Source of the DNA: Alphaproteobacteria bacterium
Lineage (GTDB): Bacteria > Pseudomonadota > Alphaproteobacteria > TMED109
Direction of reading: 5' to 3'
NCBI GenBank assembly: GCA_022825235.1
Contig: JAJDYI010000004.1
Span: 1 to 64,000 of the forward strand
DNA: 64,000 bases
Made by a program: the position numbers and the translations under genes. This document shows positions 27,829 through 36,268 of the stretch, piece after piece (position 1 is the first letter of the stretch; each line of letters starts with the position of its first letter). Below the pieces are notes generated by a model. The model was not told the DNA's origin. It did no database searches and was given only the letters and a program-made list of their open reading frames with translations.

Positions 27829-28324
27829 GCTGACCAAGCGACTGGTGCCGGCCGCCGTACTGGCCGCGGCAGTCGCAGGATGCGGGTTCGAGCCACTGCA
27901 CGGACCTGCGGTCAACGCCGCACTCAACGGAATCGACGTCACCCCGATCCCGGGCCGGGCGGGCGAACTGCTGTACCGGGCGCTGGTGGACCGGCTGCAT
28001 CCCGGCGGCCGGGCGGGCACCCCGGCCTACCGGCTCGATGTGATACTCCGGCAGACGAACTCGCCACTGGTCATCGACCAGTCGACGTTCGTTCGCCGGT
28101 ACGACGTTCATCTACAGGCGCACTATCAGCTGATCGAAGTTGCCACTGGCCGTGAGATCGGGGGCGCGGAGCGGGATGCACACGCCAATCACGGCGTCAT
28201 TCCCAACGAGATCTACGGCACCCTGGTGGGCTCGCAGGCGGCCTTGCAGCGAGCTGCGAACGTGCTCGCTGGCGTCATTGCGACCGACGCCGCGCTCCTG
28301 ATTCGGTCAGATCTGCGCGGATGA
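27818..28324 (+). CDS. lptE: LPS-assembly lipoprotein LptE
   Basis: A 168-residue outer-membrane lipoprotein that plugs LptD for lipopolysaccharide insertion. A lipoprotein signal ends at Cys22 ([14 protein letters not shown]), and GCGFxPLxG is the usual LptE start. Conserved parts follow: [25 protein letters not shown] and [13 protein letters not shown]. The start is a TTG at 27818, overlapping the leuS end by 11 bp. A GTG inside the signal peptide would be too late. The stop overlaps the holA ATG by 4 bp. Confidence 0.88.
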   Translation: MRGRLTKRLVPAAVLAAAVAGCGFEPLHGPAVNAALNGIDVTPIPGRAGELLYRALVDRLHPGGRAGTPAYRLDVILRQTNSPLVIDQSTFVRRYDVHLQAHYQLIEVATGREIGGAERDAHANHGVIPNEIYGTLVGSQAALQRAANVLAGVIATDAALLIRSDLRG

Positions 28325-29328
28325 AGCTCTCCGCCCACCAGGTCGAAGGATTTTGTGCCGGTCCGTCGCCGGACATGCGGGCCGTACTGCTGTACGGACC
28401 GGACCAGGGGCTTGTTGCGGAGCGGTTCGAGCAGATCTCGGGGGCGCTGGCACCCGACCTGAACGACCCCTTTCAGGTTGTGGGTCTGGACGGCGCTGAG
28501 ATCGCCGAGGACATGGCGCGATTTCTCGACGAAGCCGCGCAGATCTCACTTGACGGCAGGCGACGCGTGCTCCGAATCCGCCATGCCGGCGAAGCCGTGA
28601 CCGCGGCGATCGACGCGTTCCTCAAGTCCGAGGGGGACGACGCGGTAGTCCTGGTTCAGGGCGGCGACCTCGGGCCCCGCTCAGGCCTCCGCCGGTTGTT
28701 CGAACGTGCGGAAGCTGCAGCCGCTGTACCCTGCTACACGGACGATGGCCGGGCGGTTGAGCGGCTGCTCCGCGATGTCCAGAAGTCGCACGGCATCGAG
28801 ATTGATTCGGATGCCTACGCCTACCTGGTCGACCGGCTCGGGCGCGACCGTGGCGTGACCCGCAGCGAGCTCGAGAAACTGGTCCTGTTCGCGGGGGACG
28901 GCGGCACCCTCGACTACGAGTCCGCCGCGGCGCTGGCCGGTGACAACGCGCTGCTCGGTGCGGACACGCTTGCCGACGCTGTCGGACTGGGCCAGGCAGC
29001 AGACGCGTTCCGCGCCCTCAGGCGGCTGTACGAGGAAGGGCTTAACGAGATCGCGGTGCTCCGGCGACTCCTCCGCCACTTTCAGAGTCTGCACGCGGTG
29101 ACCGCGGCACCGGATCCCCTGCTGGCCCTGCAGAAACTGCAGCCCCAAATCCACTTCAAGCGGAAAGCCGCGGTGGAAAGGCAGGCCAAGCAGTGGTCCG
29201 GGCCGCGCGTTGAGCAAGTTCTGCGCCTGCTCGGGCGTGCCGAGCAGTTGTGCAAGCGAACCGGGGTGCCGGGGCGGGCGGTCGTGCAGGAAACGGTACT
29301 GCGGATCGCGCGGATCGCCGGTACCTGA
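28321..29328 (+). CDS. holA: DNA polymerase III delta subunit
   Basis: A 335-residue clamp-loader subunit that opens the beta sliding clamp. The N-terminal segment VLLYGPDQGLVAERFEQI is a degenerate AAA+ P-loop, as usual for delta. The C-terminal collar region has YEEGLNEIAVLRRLLRHFQS. Start ATG 28321 forms an ATGA overlap with the lptE stop. It ends 13 bp from the convergent parB, an order (holA facing parB) that is widespread in alphaproteobacteria. Confidence 0.94.
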   Translation: MKLSAHQVEGFCAGPSPDMRAVLLYGPDQGLVAERFEQISGALAPDLNDPFQVVGLDGAEIAEDMARFLDEAAQISLDGRRRVLRIRHAGEAVTAAIDAFLKSEGDDAVVLVQGGDLGPRSGLRRLFERAEAAAAVPCYTDDGRAVERLLRDVQKSHGIEIDSDAYAYLVDRLGRDRGVTRSELEKLVLFAGDGGTLDYESAAALAGDNALLGADTLADAVGLGQAADAFRALRRLYEEGLNEIAVLRRLLRHFQSLHAVTAAPDPLLALQKLQPQIHFKRKAAVERQAKQWSGPRVEQVLRLLGRAEQLCKRTGVPGRAVVQETVLRIARIAGT

Positions 29329-29341
29329 CACTCCCACGGGC

Positions 29342-30241
29342 CTACCGGCCGCGCAGGCGCCGGAGAATTTCATCCAGTTGGACGCTGCGCTGGTAGCGGA
29401 TACGAACCTCTCCGCGGCCTCCCCTGGCGCGGACCGCCACCTCCATCCCCAGCGCTTCCTGGAGTTCGCGCTCGAGCTCCTGAAGATTCGGATCCCGCTC
29501 GGGCGTTGTCCGGCCGTGGCGGCGTCGGCGCACAAGCCGCTCCGCGGCCCGGGCATTCATGCCGCGCCGCACGATCACGCGGGCCAGTTGCAGCGCGTCT
29601 GTGCATCCGACCAATGGCCGGGCAGAGCCGGCACTCAGCTCACCGGTACGGACCATCTGCTGGACCGCCTCGGGCAACGATAGCAGCCGGACGGCATTGG
29701 CCACGTAACTCCGGCTGCGGCTCACCGTCTCGGCAGCCTGCGCCTGCGTGAAGCCAAATTCGGTCATCAGGCGGCGCAGACCGCCGGCCTCCTCGATCGC
29801 GTTGAGGTCAGCCCGCTCCATGTTCTCGATCAAGGCCAGACCCGCGGCTTCCTCGTCACTGGCCGCCCGGACCCGCACCGGGACCCGGTGCAGGCCTGCC
29901 TTCTGAGCCGCCCGCCACCGTCGCTCCCCGGCCAGGATCTGGTAGCGGCCGACTTGGTCAGGGTCGGGGCGTGCCAGGATCGGCTGCAGCATGCCCGACT
30001 GCCGGATCGAACCCGCCAGGGACGCAAGATCATCGGGATCAAAGTCGGCGCGTGGCTGGAACGGGTTCGGGCTCAGGTCGGTGATGTCCAGCGCGCCCTC
30101 GGGCCCGGCCGGTGGTGGCACCGCCTCTCCGGGAGCCGGGGTCTCTAACGCCACGCCTGTGGCGGCCCGCTCCCTGACCAGGGACTCGAGCCCGCGCGAG
30201 AGACCTCGGCGCGTTCGCGTCTTGCCGGGTTTCTTGGTCAC
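29342..30241 (-). CDS. parB: Chromosome partitioning protein ParB
   Basis: A 299-residue CTP-dependent DNA clamp that loads at parS and positions the origin. The CTP-binding GERRWRAAQ motif is at 105-113 and ENMERADLN at 139-147. The helix-turn-helix is around 164-185 (GFTQAQAAETVSRSRSYVAN), and the C-terminal dimerisation domain ends in VQLDEILRRLRGR. The N-terminus KKPGKTRTRRGLSRGLESL binds ParA. The ATG overlaps the parA stop by 4 bp. I found no parS palindrome by eye in this window. Confidence 0.95.
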   Translation of the reverse strand: MTKKPGKTRTRRGLSRGLESLVRERAATGVALETPAPGEAVPPPAGPEGALDITDLSPNPFQPRADFDPDDLASLAGSIRQSGMLQPILARPDPDQVGRYQILAGERRWRAAQKAGLHRVPVRVRAASDEEAAGLALIENMERADLNAIEEAGGLRRLMTEFGFTQAQAAETVSRSRSYVANAVRLLSLPEAVQQMVRTGELSAGSARPLVGCTDALQLARVIVRRGMNARAAERLVRRRRHGRTTPERDPNLQELERELQEALGMEVAVRARGGRGEVRIRYQRSVQLDEILRRLRGR

Positions 30242-31041
30242 GACCGCATCCGATACGCCTCGTGCGTCAACAGCTCTCGGGCGAGCGCCACATAGGCCTG
30301 TGACGCGGGTGAGTGCCGATCGTACAGGAGTACCGGCTCCCCGGCCGACGGAGCTTCGGCCACCCTGACGCTCCTCGGGATCTCGGTCTTGAACACCTTG
30401 GACCGGAAGTGCTCGCGCACATCACGTTCCACGTCGCGCGCAAGATTGGTGCGCGCGTCGACCATGGTCAGTAACACGCCATCGAGCGCGAGATTCCGAT
30501 TGGGGCCGGCCCGCGTCATCTCGATGGTCTCCATCACCTGGGCGAGCCCCTCCATCGGCAGGAATTCGCACTGGAGCGGAATGATGACCCCGTCGGCCAC
30601 CGCAAGCGCACCCAGCGTCAGCCAGCCGAACGACGGCGGGCAGTCGAAGAAAAGGTCCGTGTACGTGGTGCGGAAGGCGGCCACCGCCGCACCTAGATGC
30701 CGCGCGTCCACCTGCGGGCGGCCTTCGTCGATCCGGGCCAGCGCCGATGTGGCAGGCACCAGGTCGAGACCCTCGACAACAGTGGTCCGGACCGCGGCGG
30801 CGGGCGGCGTCCGGCCCTCCAGGAGTTCGGTGACGCCCGGCCGCCGATCTCCCAGCGCAACCCCGAGGCTGGTCGACGCATTCCCCTGGGGATCCATGTC
30901 GACCAGCAGCGCCTTGCGCCCCGCCGCCGCGAACGCCGTAGCCAGGCTGACGGCCGTGGTGGTCTTGCCCACCCCGCCCTTTTGGTTCGCGATGGCGACC
31001 ACCCGTCCGTTGCCAGGGACGCGGCCCGGCGTGCGGCTCAC
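30238..31041 (-). CDS. parA: Chromosome partitioning ATPase ParA
   Basis: A 267-residue deviant-Walker ATPase that moves ParB-parS complexes. The P-loop KGGVGKTT is at 21-28 (NQKGGVGKTTTAVSLATAF), switch I is LVDMDPQGNAS, and the Asp of FFDCPPSFGWLT follows. Start GTG 31041 was chosen because its GTGA overlaps the stop of the upstream smr gene by 4 bp, and the frame further upstream is non-coding in character. A GTG at 31002 is the only other option. Translation is probably coupled to smr. Confidence 0.95.
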   Translation of the reverse strand: MSRTPGRVPGNGRVVAIANQKGGVGKTTTAVSLATAFAAAGRKALLVDMDPQGNASTSLGVALGDRRPGVTELLEGRTPPAAAVRTTVVEGLDLVPATSALARIDEGRPQVDARHLGAAVAAFRTTYTDLFFDCPPSFGWLTLGALAVADGVIIPLQCEFLPMEGLAQVMETIEMTRAGPNRNLALDGVLLTMVDARTNLARDVERDVREHFRSKVFKTEIPRSVRVAEAPSAGEPVLLYDRHSPASQAYVALARELLTHEAYRMRS

Positions 31042-31547
31042 CGGGTGGAGCGGATGCGGATCAGCAGGTGAAACGCCCCGTCGCCGCCATGGCGTTTCGG
31101 TGCCGGCTCGCAGCCCAGCACGACCGCGCGGAGGGCCGGGGAACGGATGATTTCGGGCAGAGCCTCCCGAAGCGCACCCGTAGGTCCGGCCTCGCCGAGC
31201 TTCCGCCCGGTGACCACCCGCACGCAACGGTGGCCGCCGGCCTGGGCGTCCAGCACGAACTCCCGCACCGCCACCCAGGCCTCCGACACGCGAAAGCCGT
31301 GCAGGTCGAGCGTCCGGGTCGGCGCAATCCGGCCCCGGCGAAGCTTCTGCCGGGTCGACCGGTCGATCCCATTGTGCGGCCGCGTCGACGGAACCGGGCG
31401 CCGGATCGGGCTGGTGTCCGTCCGGGATGCAGCAGGATCGACGGGGGGGCCGTCCCGTGGCGGTCGTACCCGCGGTCGCAGCAGGCTGGCCTCAAACTCG
31501 GCGATCTCCTGCGGGGTCGCAGTGGAAGATGTGCGGCGTCGGGTCAT
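31038..31547 (-). CDS. Smr/MutS2-domain protein
   Basis: A 169-residue protein. The first half is basic and Pro-rich. The second half is an Smr nuclease domain: LDLHGFRVSEAW (the DxH motif), VRVVTGRKLGEAGPTGALRE and a final GGDGAFHLLIRIR. Smr domains cleave DNA or RNA; bacterial SmrB is a nuclease acting on collided ribosomes. In related bacteria this gene commonly follows mltA. Here it sits between lutC and parA, with 4-bp overlaps at both ends. Start ATG 31547. Confidence 0.88.
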   Translation of the reverse strand: MTRRRTSSTATPQEIAEFEASLLRPRVRPPRDGPPVDPAASRTDTSPIRRPVPSTRPHNGIDRSTRQKLRRGRIAPTRTLDLHGFRVSEAWVAVREFVLDAQAGGHRCVRVVTGRKLGEAGPTGALREALPEIIRSPALRAVVLGCEPAPKRHGGDGAFHLLIRIRSTR

Positions 31548-32182
31548 GTCGCAGAGGCCGGGCCACGCTCAGGCACCGGCGCGGTGACCAGTACGTGGAG
31601 AGAACGCGGACCGTGCGCGCCTAGCTCGATGCGCTGCTCGATGTCGCCGGTGCGAGACGGTCCGGTAATCAGGCAGATCGCCCGCGGAATCGCCGGGCCG
31701 GTCGCGGCCGAGAACGCCGCCTCAAGGTCAGCGCACACCGTCTCCTCAGCCACTACTGCAATCGCGTGGTCGGGCAGGAAATGATTCGTCGTCGGGTTGT
31801 CGCCGGCCGAAGCGTGGACGAGGCTCCCCGTCTCGGAGACTCCCAGGGCCGCCGGCATGACGGCCGCCGCATCGGCGAGGTCGGCGACGCCGAACGCGGT
31901 CTCCAGCAGTGGTTCCTCTGCCCAGCCGAGGTTCGCCAACGCCGGCGACACCTTGACTCGGGCTGCCAGATTGCGCTCTGCAAGGTACCGGGCGACGGCC
32001 TGCGGCACCGCGTCTTCCGCGATCCGCTCCACGCTCGCTCCAGCGGCCTGAAGTCGCCGGCAGAATTCGCCCACGTCGCCGGAACGCGCCTCGCGAGGCT
32101 CCGGCGAGGGTGCGGGCTCCTCGGGCGCCGATCCGAGGCGTTCGCGCACACGAGTCAGGATCCTTTCGCGCGCCCCGCTCAT
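31544..32182 (-). CDS. lutC: Lactate utilisation protein C (LUD domain)
   Basis: A 212-residue LUD-domain protein. Family marks include the late segment GVSETGSLVHASAG, followed by FLPDHAIAVVAEETV and ICLITGPSRTGDIEQRIELGAHGP. Together with LutA and LutB it forms the iron-sulfur L-lactate oxidising system that replaces classical lactate dehydrogenases. The ATG overlaps the lutB stop, and its own stop overlaps the smr ATG, both by 4 bp. Confidence 0.93.
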   Translation of the reverse strand: MSGARERILTRVRERLGSAPEEPAPSPEPREARSGDVGEFCRRLQAAGASVERIAEDAVPQAVARYLAERNLAARVKVSPALANLGWAEEPLLETAFGVADLADAAAVMPAALGVSETGSLVHASAGDNPTTNHFLPDHAIAVVAEETVCADLEAAFSAATGPAIPRAICLITGPSRTGDIEQRIELGAHGPRSLHVLVTAPVPERGPASAT

Positions 32183-33600
32183 GACCGCCGCTTCCAGCTG
32201 TTGAGGAACGTTCGGCCGGCCGGCGCCGGCAAGTCGCGTGATCGTGTCCAACCGCTCGCCAAGACGAGGCTCCGGAAACGGCGGGACCGCCCCGCGAGCC
32301 GGGAGAGGACCCGCATCGCTACACCCGTAGCCAGCCGATACAGCCGCGGCCGGGCGGCAAACCAGCCCCAAAGGGCCAGGCCCAGCCGCATCCGCTCCGA
32401 ATTCAGGCGCGCCGCATGTTCTTGTTCGCGCCAGTACCGGAAGATCTTCGGCAGCGGGATGCGCATGGGGCACACCTCCTCGCAGCGGCCGCACAGGCTG
32501 GAGGCGTTGGGGAGATGACGGGCAGCCCCGACGCCAAGCAGGGCCGGCGTCAGTGCAGCGCCGATCGGACCGGGATACACCCAACCGTACGCATGACCGC
32601 CCACGGCGCCGTACACCGGGCAGTGGTTCATGCAGGCCCCGCAGCGGATGCAGCGCAGCACCTCCTCGGCCGGGGTACCCAGCAGCCGAGAACGGCCGTT
32701 GTCCAGCAGGACCACGTGGTACTCGGCTGGGCCATCGACATCGGACGGTCGCCGGGGGCCCGTCGAGACCGTCGTGTAAGCGGACATGTCCTGCCCCGTT
32801 GCGGAGCGGGCGAGAACCCTGAGAATGGCAGCGCCGTCCGCCAGCGTCGGCACCACTTTCTCGATCGTGGCGAGCACGATATGCAGTTGCGGCAACGTCT
32901 GGGTGAGGTCGCCGTTTCCCTCGTTCGTCACGATGACCGAACTGCCCGTCTCGGCGACCAGGAAGTTTGCGCCGGTGAGGCCGGCGTCGGCCTCGAGGAA
33001 ACGTCGGCGCAGCACGGCGCGCGCCTCGGCGACCAAGTCGGCTGGCGTGCGGCGGGGGAACGATCCCGCCTTGGCCTGGTCGTGGTGCTGCCGGAACAAA
33101 TCGGCTACCTGCGGCATCGTCTTGTGAATGGCAGGAACGATAATGTGGCTGGGCGCTTCTTCGGCGAGCTGGATGATGTATTCGCCCAGATCGGTCTCGA
33201 TCACCTCGATCCCGTTTGCTTCCAGGAAGCCGTTGAGACCGATTTCCTCGGCCACCATCGTCTTGCCCTTGCTCAGCGCCCGCACGCCCCGGTCGGTCAG
33301 CAGTTCCAGCACAATCTGGCGAGCATCCGCCGGCGTCTCCGCCCAGTGCACGACCCCGCCGTGTTCCCGGCAGCGCGCTTCGAAGGTTTCCAGATGGCGG
33401 TCCAGATTACGTAGCGTACGGGTCTTGGCGGCCACGGCCGCATCGCGCGCATCCTCGAACCCGGCGAACCGCTCTACCGCATCGGTGCGGCGGGCCTGGA
33501 AGCCTTCCCCGAGCAAGCGCAGCGCCGCCTGCAAGTTCTCGTCTCCGAGCGCGCGGGCACTGGCCTCGGGGAACCGTGCGGCTGCGGCGCCGTCCATCAT
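32179..33600 (-). CDS. lutB: Lactate utilisation iron-sulfur protein B
   Basis: A 473-residue protein with an N-terminal LUD domain (KGKTMVAEEIGLNGFLEANG, NFLVAETGSSVIVTNEGNGD). It also has a ferredoxin-like part with two 4Fe-4S sites: CIRCGACMNHC at 317-327 and CGRCEEVC at 370-377. It is the electron-carrying core of LutABC, which oxidises L-lactate to pyruvate. The two cluster motifs are complete. The gene overlaps lutA and lutC by 4 bp each. I see no LutR/GntR-type regulator or lactate permease next to it. Confidence 0.95.
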   Translation of the reverse strand: MMDGAAAARFPEASARALGDENLQAALRLLGEGFQARRTDAVERFAGFEDARDAAVAAKTRTLRNLDRHLETFEARCREHGGVVHWAETPADARQIVLELLTDRGVRALSKGKTMVAEEIGLNGFLEANGIEVIETDLGEYIIQLAEEAPSHIIVPAIHKTMPQVADLFRQHHDQAKAGSFPRRTPADLVAEARAVLRRRFLEADAGLTGANFLVAETGSSVIVTNEGNGDLTQTLPQLHIVLATIEKVVPTLADGAAILRVLARSATGQDMSAYTTVSTGPRRPSDVDGPAEYHVVLLDNGRSRLLGTPAEEVLRCIRCGACMNHCPVYGAVGGHAYGWVYPGPIGAALTPALLGVGAARHLPNASSLCGRCEEVCPMRIPLPKIFRYWREQEHAARLNSERMRLGLALWGWFAARPRLYRLATGVAMRVLSRLAGRSRRFRSLVLASGWTRSRDLPAPAGRTFLNSWKRRS

Positions 33601-34379
33601 GGCCCGACCGGAACGATGGGGTCAGTGCCGGTCGTGCCGGCCAGGACCTCGGCCACGTGCCGGCAGGCAACCGGCCGTCCTTCACGGGCCAGCCTCCCGG
33701 CGATATTGAGGAGACAGCCGAGGTCCCCCGCCAGCACGGTCTCGGCACCGGTCGCGGCAATGGCTGCGGTCTTGTCGGACACCATCTTCGTGGAGATGTC
33801 GGGGTACTTCACGCAGAAGGTGCCACCAAAACCGCAGCACACATCGCGGTCCCCAAGTTCCACCAGCTCGAGCCCCTGCACCTGCGCCATTAGTGCGCGC
33901 GGCTGATCGCGCACCGCCATCTCCCGTAGCGACGAACACGAATCGTGGTAGGTCACGCGGTGCGGAAACTCTGCCGCAACTCCGGTCCAGCTGGCGACGT
34001 CCACGAGAAATTCGGTCAATTCATGGGTCCGCCGGGCCAGGTGCTCCGCCCGGGCAGCCGTCTCCTGCTCGGACACGAACAGCCGTCCGAGGTGCAGCCG
34101 CAGCATGCCGGCGCAGCTCCCCGACGGCGCCACGACGTAGTCGAAGGGTTCGAAGGCGTCCAAGATGCCACGCGCAACGCGTCGCGCAGTGGGCAAGTCG
34201 CCGGCGTTGTAGGCGGGCTGGCCGCAGCAGGTCTGGCGATCGGGCACCGCCACTTCGAACCCCGCCTGTTCCAGCAGTTGCACAGACGCCCAAGCCACCG
34301 ACGGCCTGAACAGATCTGCGAGGCAGGTCACGAACAGGCCAACGCGTCCGCGACCGGACTCGCTACCAGAGACCGACAT
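33597..34379 (-). CDS. lutA: Lactate utilisation iron-sulfur protein A
   Basis: A 260-residue protein with two CCG domains, each with the Cys-Cys-Gly motif that binds a non-cubane iron-sulfur cluster in heterodisulfide-reductase-like enzymes. The motifs are RQTCCGQPAYNAGD (51-53) and DVCCGFGGTFCVKYPD (181-183). Further Cys lie in VAPSGSCAGM and YHDSCSSLRE. It is the first lut gene, 16 bp after the DUF3299 gene on the same strand, too short a gap for an ordinary promoter of its own. Confidence 0.95.
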   Translation of the reverse strand: MSVSGSESGRGRVGLFVTCLADLFRPSVAWASVQLLEQAGFEVAVPDRQTCCGQPAYNAGDLPTARRVARGILDAFEPFDYVVAPSGSCAGMLRLHLGRLFVSEQETAARAEHLARRTHELTEFLVDVASWTGVAAEFPHRVTYHDSCSSLREMAVRDQPRALMAQVQGLELVELGDRDVCCGFGGTFCVKYPDISTKMVSDKTAAIAATGAETVLAGDLGCLLNIAGRLAREGRPVACRHVAEVLAGTTGTDPIVPVGP

Positions 34380-34395
34380 GTCGAGGATCAGCCGA

Positions 34396-34977
34396 TCAGG
34401 AAACTCTGCGGGCTCCGGTCAGACGGTAGAAGTAACGTCCCGTCCAGACCCCGTCACCGATCAATTCGAACGTTCCCTCAAGCACGATCGGCTCCAATGC
34501 CACCGCGATCGCCTCAACCGCCTCGACCTCGACCACGGTCTCCGGTCCGCCGGGCAGGCAGAAGGGACACGAAGGCGAGATCAGGCTCAGCAGGATTCTG
34601 CGCCCCGAACTGTCGAGCGGGATATTGAAGCCGACGATTCTGACCTGGGTCCCGGCGAGCGCCTGCACGTCCGGCGGAAACATCGGCCGCAACTCGTCAA
34701 AGCGCTCGTCGTAGCCCAGCGTGCTCGTAGTCAACAGGTCCCACGACACGGTGCCCTCGACCTCGGGCAATGCCGGCGTGATGCCGAGTTCGAGCGCCTC
34801 CCGGTAGTCCATCCGCTCGTGTGGCTCTTCGCCGGTCGCCGATTCCGCGCCCTCTGCCGGCACCGCCGCCGTGTCCTGCTGGTAGTCCCGCGCGTAATCC
34901 TGGGCAGCGGCCCACATCGCCCAGCCAACAACCGCCGTCGCCGTCCCTGCCGCTAGGAGAACCCGAAAACTCCGCAT
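34396..34977 (-). CDS. DUF3299 exported protein with a CxxC pair
   Basis: A 193-residue protein with an N-terminal membrane anchor or signal (RSFRVLLAAGTATAVVGWAM). The DUF3299 core matches the family (VRIVGFNIPLDSSGRRILLS), followed by a CPFC pair at 137-140. DUF3299 proteins are often encoded beside an FtsX/MacB-type ABC transporter in putative metal-related clusters, and that is the case here. The biochemical role is not known. Start ATG 34977 lies 22 bp after the permease stop. Confidence 0.82.
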   Translation of the reverse strand: MRSFRVLLAAGTATAVVGWAMWAAAQDYARDYQQDTAAVPAEGAESATGEEPHERMDYREALELGITPALPEVEGTVSWDLLTTSTLGYDERFDELRPMFPPDVQALAGTQVRIVGFNIPLDSSGRRILLSLISPSCPFCLPGGPETVVEVEAVEAIAVALEPIVLEGTFELIGDGVWTGRYFYRLTGARRVS

Positions 34978-34999
34978 GCTTGGTCTCCCTGCAAACTCC

Positions 35000-36268
35000 T
35001 CAGCCGCCCGACAACACCCGAGGGATGTCGATCCGGGCCGCCCGAACGGCGGACGGCAGCGCTGCCAGAATGCCAAGCGCGAGCACCGCCAAGACCAGTA
35101 CGACCTCGCCGTCAGCCCAAGCGAACGACACCAGGATCTGGTTGTGCTCCCACAACCAAAGGCTTGCGCCCCAAGCCACGCCGTGGGCGAGGACCAGCCC
35201 CAGAACTGTACCGGCAACGGTCAATATAAGGCTCTCGGCCACGATCTGCCAGAACAGCCGGAGCTGCGTGGCGCCCAGCACCCGCATCACCGCGAGATCC
35301 GCACGGCGTTCCTCAAGGGCCTGGAAGAGGGCAGTAAACAGGCCAAGCACCGCCCCGATGACCAGAATCACTGCGAACGCGCGCACGACGTCGGCACCAT
35401 ATCCCACCAACCGGAACAGGCGCCGGATCTCGTACGCCGGGCGCGCAGCCTGCATCACCGTTGACTGGTTGATTTCGCGAGGCAGCGCAACGGCCGCCAT
35501 CGGCGTGGAAAAATCGACCAAGAAAGCCGTGACCTCGGGCGGCCGGAGATCGGCGTGGTCCTCGTCGTCGGCATGGTCGGCGTGGTCCTCGTCGGCGGCG
35601 TGGTCGGCGTGGTTCTCGTCGTCGGCGTGGTCGTGGTCATGGTCGGGATCCATGCCGTGCACCAACTGCACCGTCGCGACCGACGTGAACACAAGACGAT
35701 CCACCACGCTCCCGGTCGGAGCCAGCAGACCCACCACGTCGTAGGGAAATTCGTCGTGGGTGGGGCCGCCGACCCCGCCGAGCCCGTGTTCGCCGACGAA
35801 GCGGTCGCCCAACCCCAATCCGGTCTGGGCCGCCGCGACGGCTCCGAAGACGGCCTCCAGCGGCTCGTCCCACAGTCGGCCTTCGGCCACCTCCGCCCCG
35901 TACAGGTCCAAGTAACTCGTGTCCGTCCCGACAATCCGATAGCCTCGGAAACCGTCCCCCAGCGCCATCGGGATGACTTCTTCGATCATCGCGTGCTGCT
36001 CGAGAAACCGGGCTTCTTCCGCAGAAACGTTTCCTACCGGCGCGTCAACATGGAACACTGTCGAAAGCACCAGCTGCATGGGGCTGCCCTTGGCGCCCAC
36101 CACCATGTCGACGGCGTCCGCGTCCGCACTGAGCCGCTGCTCGAACTGCTGGGATGCCATCATCAGCAGGGCGATGGTCGCCGTACCGAGCGCGAGCAGC
36201 GCCACGTTCAGTGAGGCCCCCAGTGGCCGGAATCGAATCCAGGCCCAGGCCAGGCTCCAGATGCTCAT
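35000..36268 (-). CDS. FtsX/MacB-type ABC permease with a His/Asp-rich loop
   Basis: A 422-residue permease with four helices (about 20-38, 291-315, 341-365, 388-404). A large periplasmic domain lies between the first and second, as in MacB/LolC/FtsX proteins. The periplasmic domain contains an acidic, histidine-rich stretch at residues 207-240 with eight His in repeats of the form DHADDED, ending just before a PEVTAFLVDF strand. Such stretches usually bind Zn, Ni or Cu. The final FtsX core has ERRADLAVMRVLGATQLRLF. It is co-encoded with its ATPase (4-bp overlap) and the DUF3299 protein. A role in metal handling is inferred; lipoprotein export is the alternative. Confidence 0.88.
   Translation of the reverse strand: MSIWSLAWAWIRFRPLGASLNVALLALGTATIALLMMASQQFEQRLSADADAVDMVVGAKGSPMQLVLSTVFHVDAPVGNVSAEEARFLEQHAMIEEVIPMALGDGFRGYRIVGTDTSYLDLYGAEVAEGRLWDEPLEAVFGAVAAAQTGLGLGDRFVGEHGLGGVGGPTHDEFPYDVVGLLAPTGSVVDRLVFTSVATVQLVHGMDPDHDHDHADDENHADHAADEDHADHADDEDHADLRPPEVTAFLVDFSTPMAAVALPREINQSTVMQAARPAYEIRRLFRLVGYGADVVRAFAVILVIGAVLGLFTALFQALEERRADLAVMRVLGATQLRLFWQIVAESLILTVAGTVLGLVLAHGVAWGASLWLWEHNQILVSFAWADGEVVLVLAVLALGILAALPSAVRAARIDIPRVLSGG
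35550..35652 (-). repeat. Short degenerate tandem repeat encoding the His/Asp-rich loop
   Basis: Imperfect tandem units built on GGCGTGGTCNTCGTC (plus-strand reading), with lengths of about 9-18 bp, encode the DHADDED-type repeats of the permease. Units stay in frame. Such DNA can change length by slippage, so loop length may vary between strains. Confidence 0.7.

Noticed and set aside
32700-32725. ACCACGTGGT palindrome considered as parS
   Set aside because: It keeps the CACGTG core but not the flanking TGTT/AACA of parS, and it lies inside lutB. No better parS was found by eye.
29342-34379. ParAB as part of an integrated plasmid or phage
   Set aside because: parB faces holA-lptE-leuS as in ordinary alphaproteobacterial chromosomes. 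There is no integrase, rep gene, tRNA or composition shift.
35550-35652. Short repeats that might be a CRISPR array
   Set aside because: Units are 9-18 bp, contiguous and in frame with a permease. There are no unique spacers and no cas genes.
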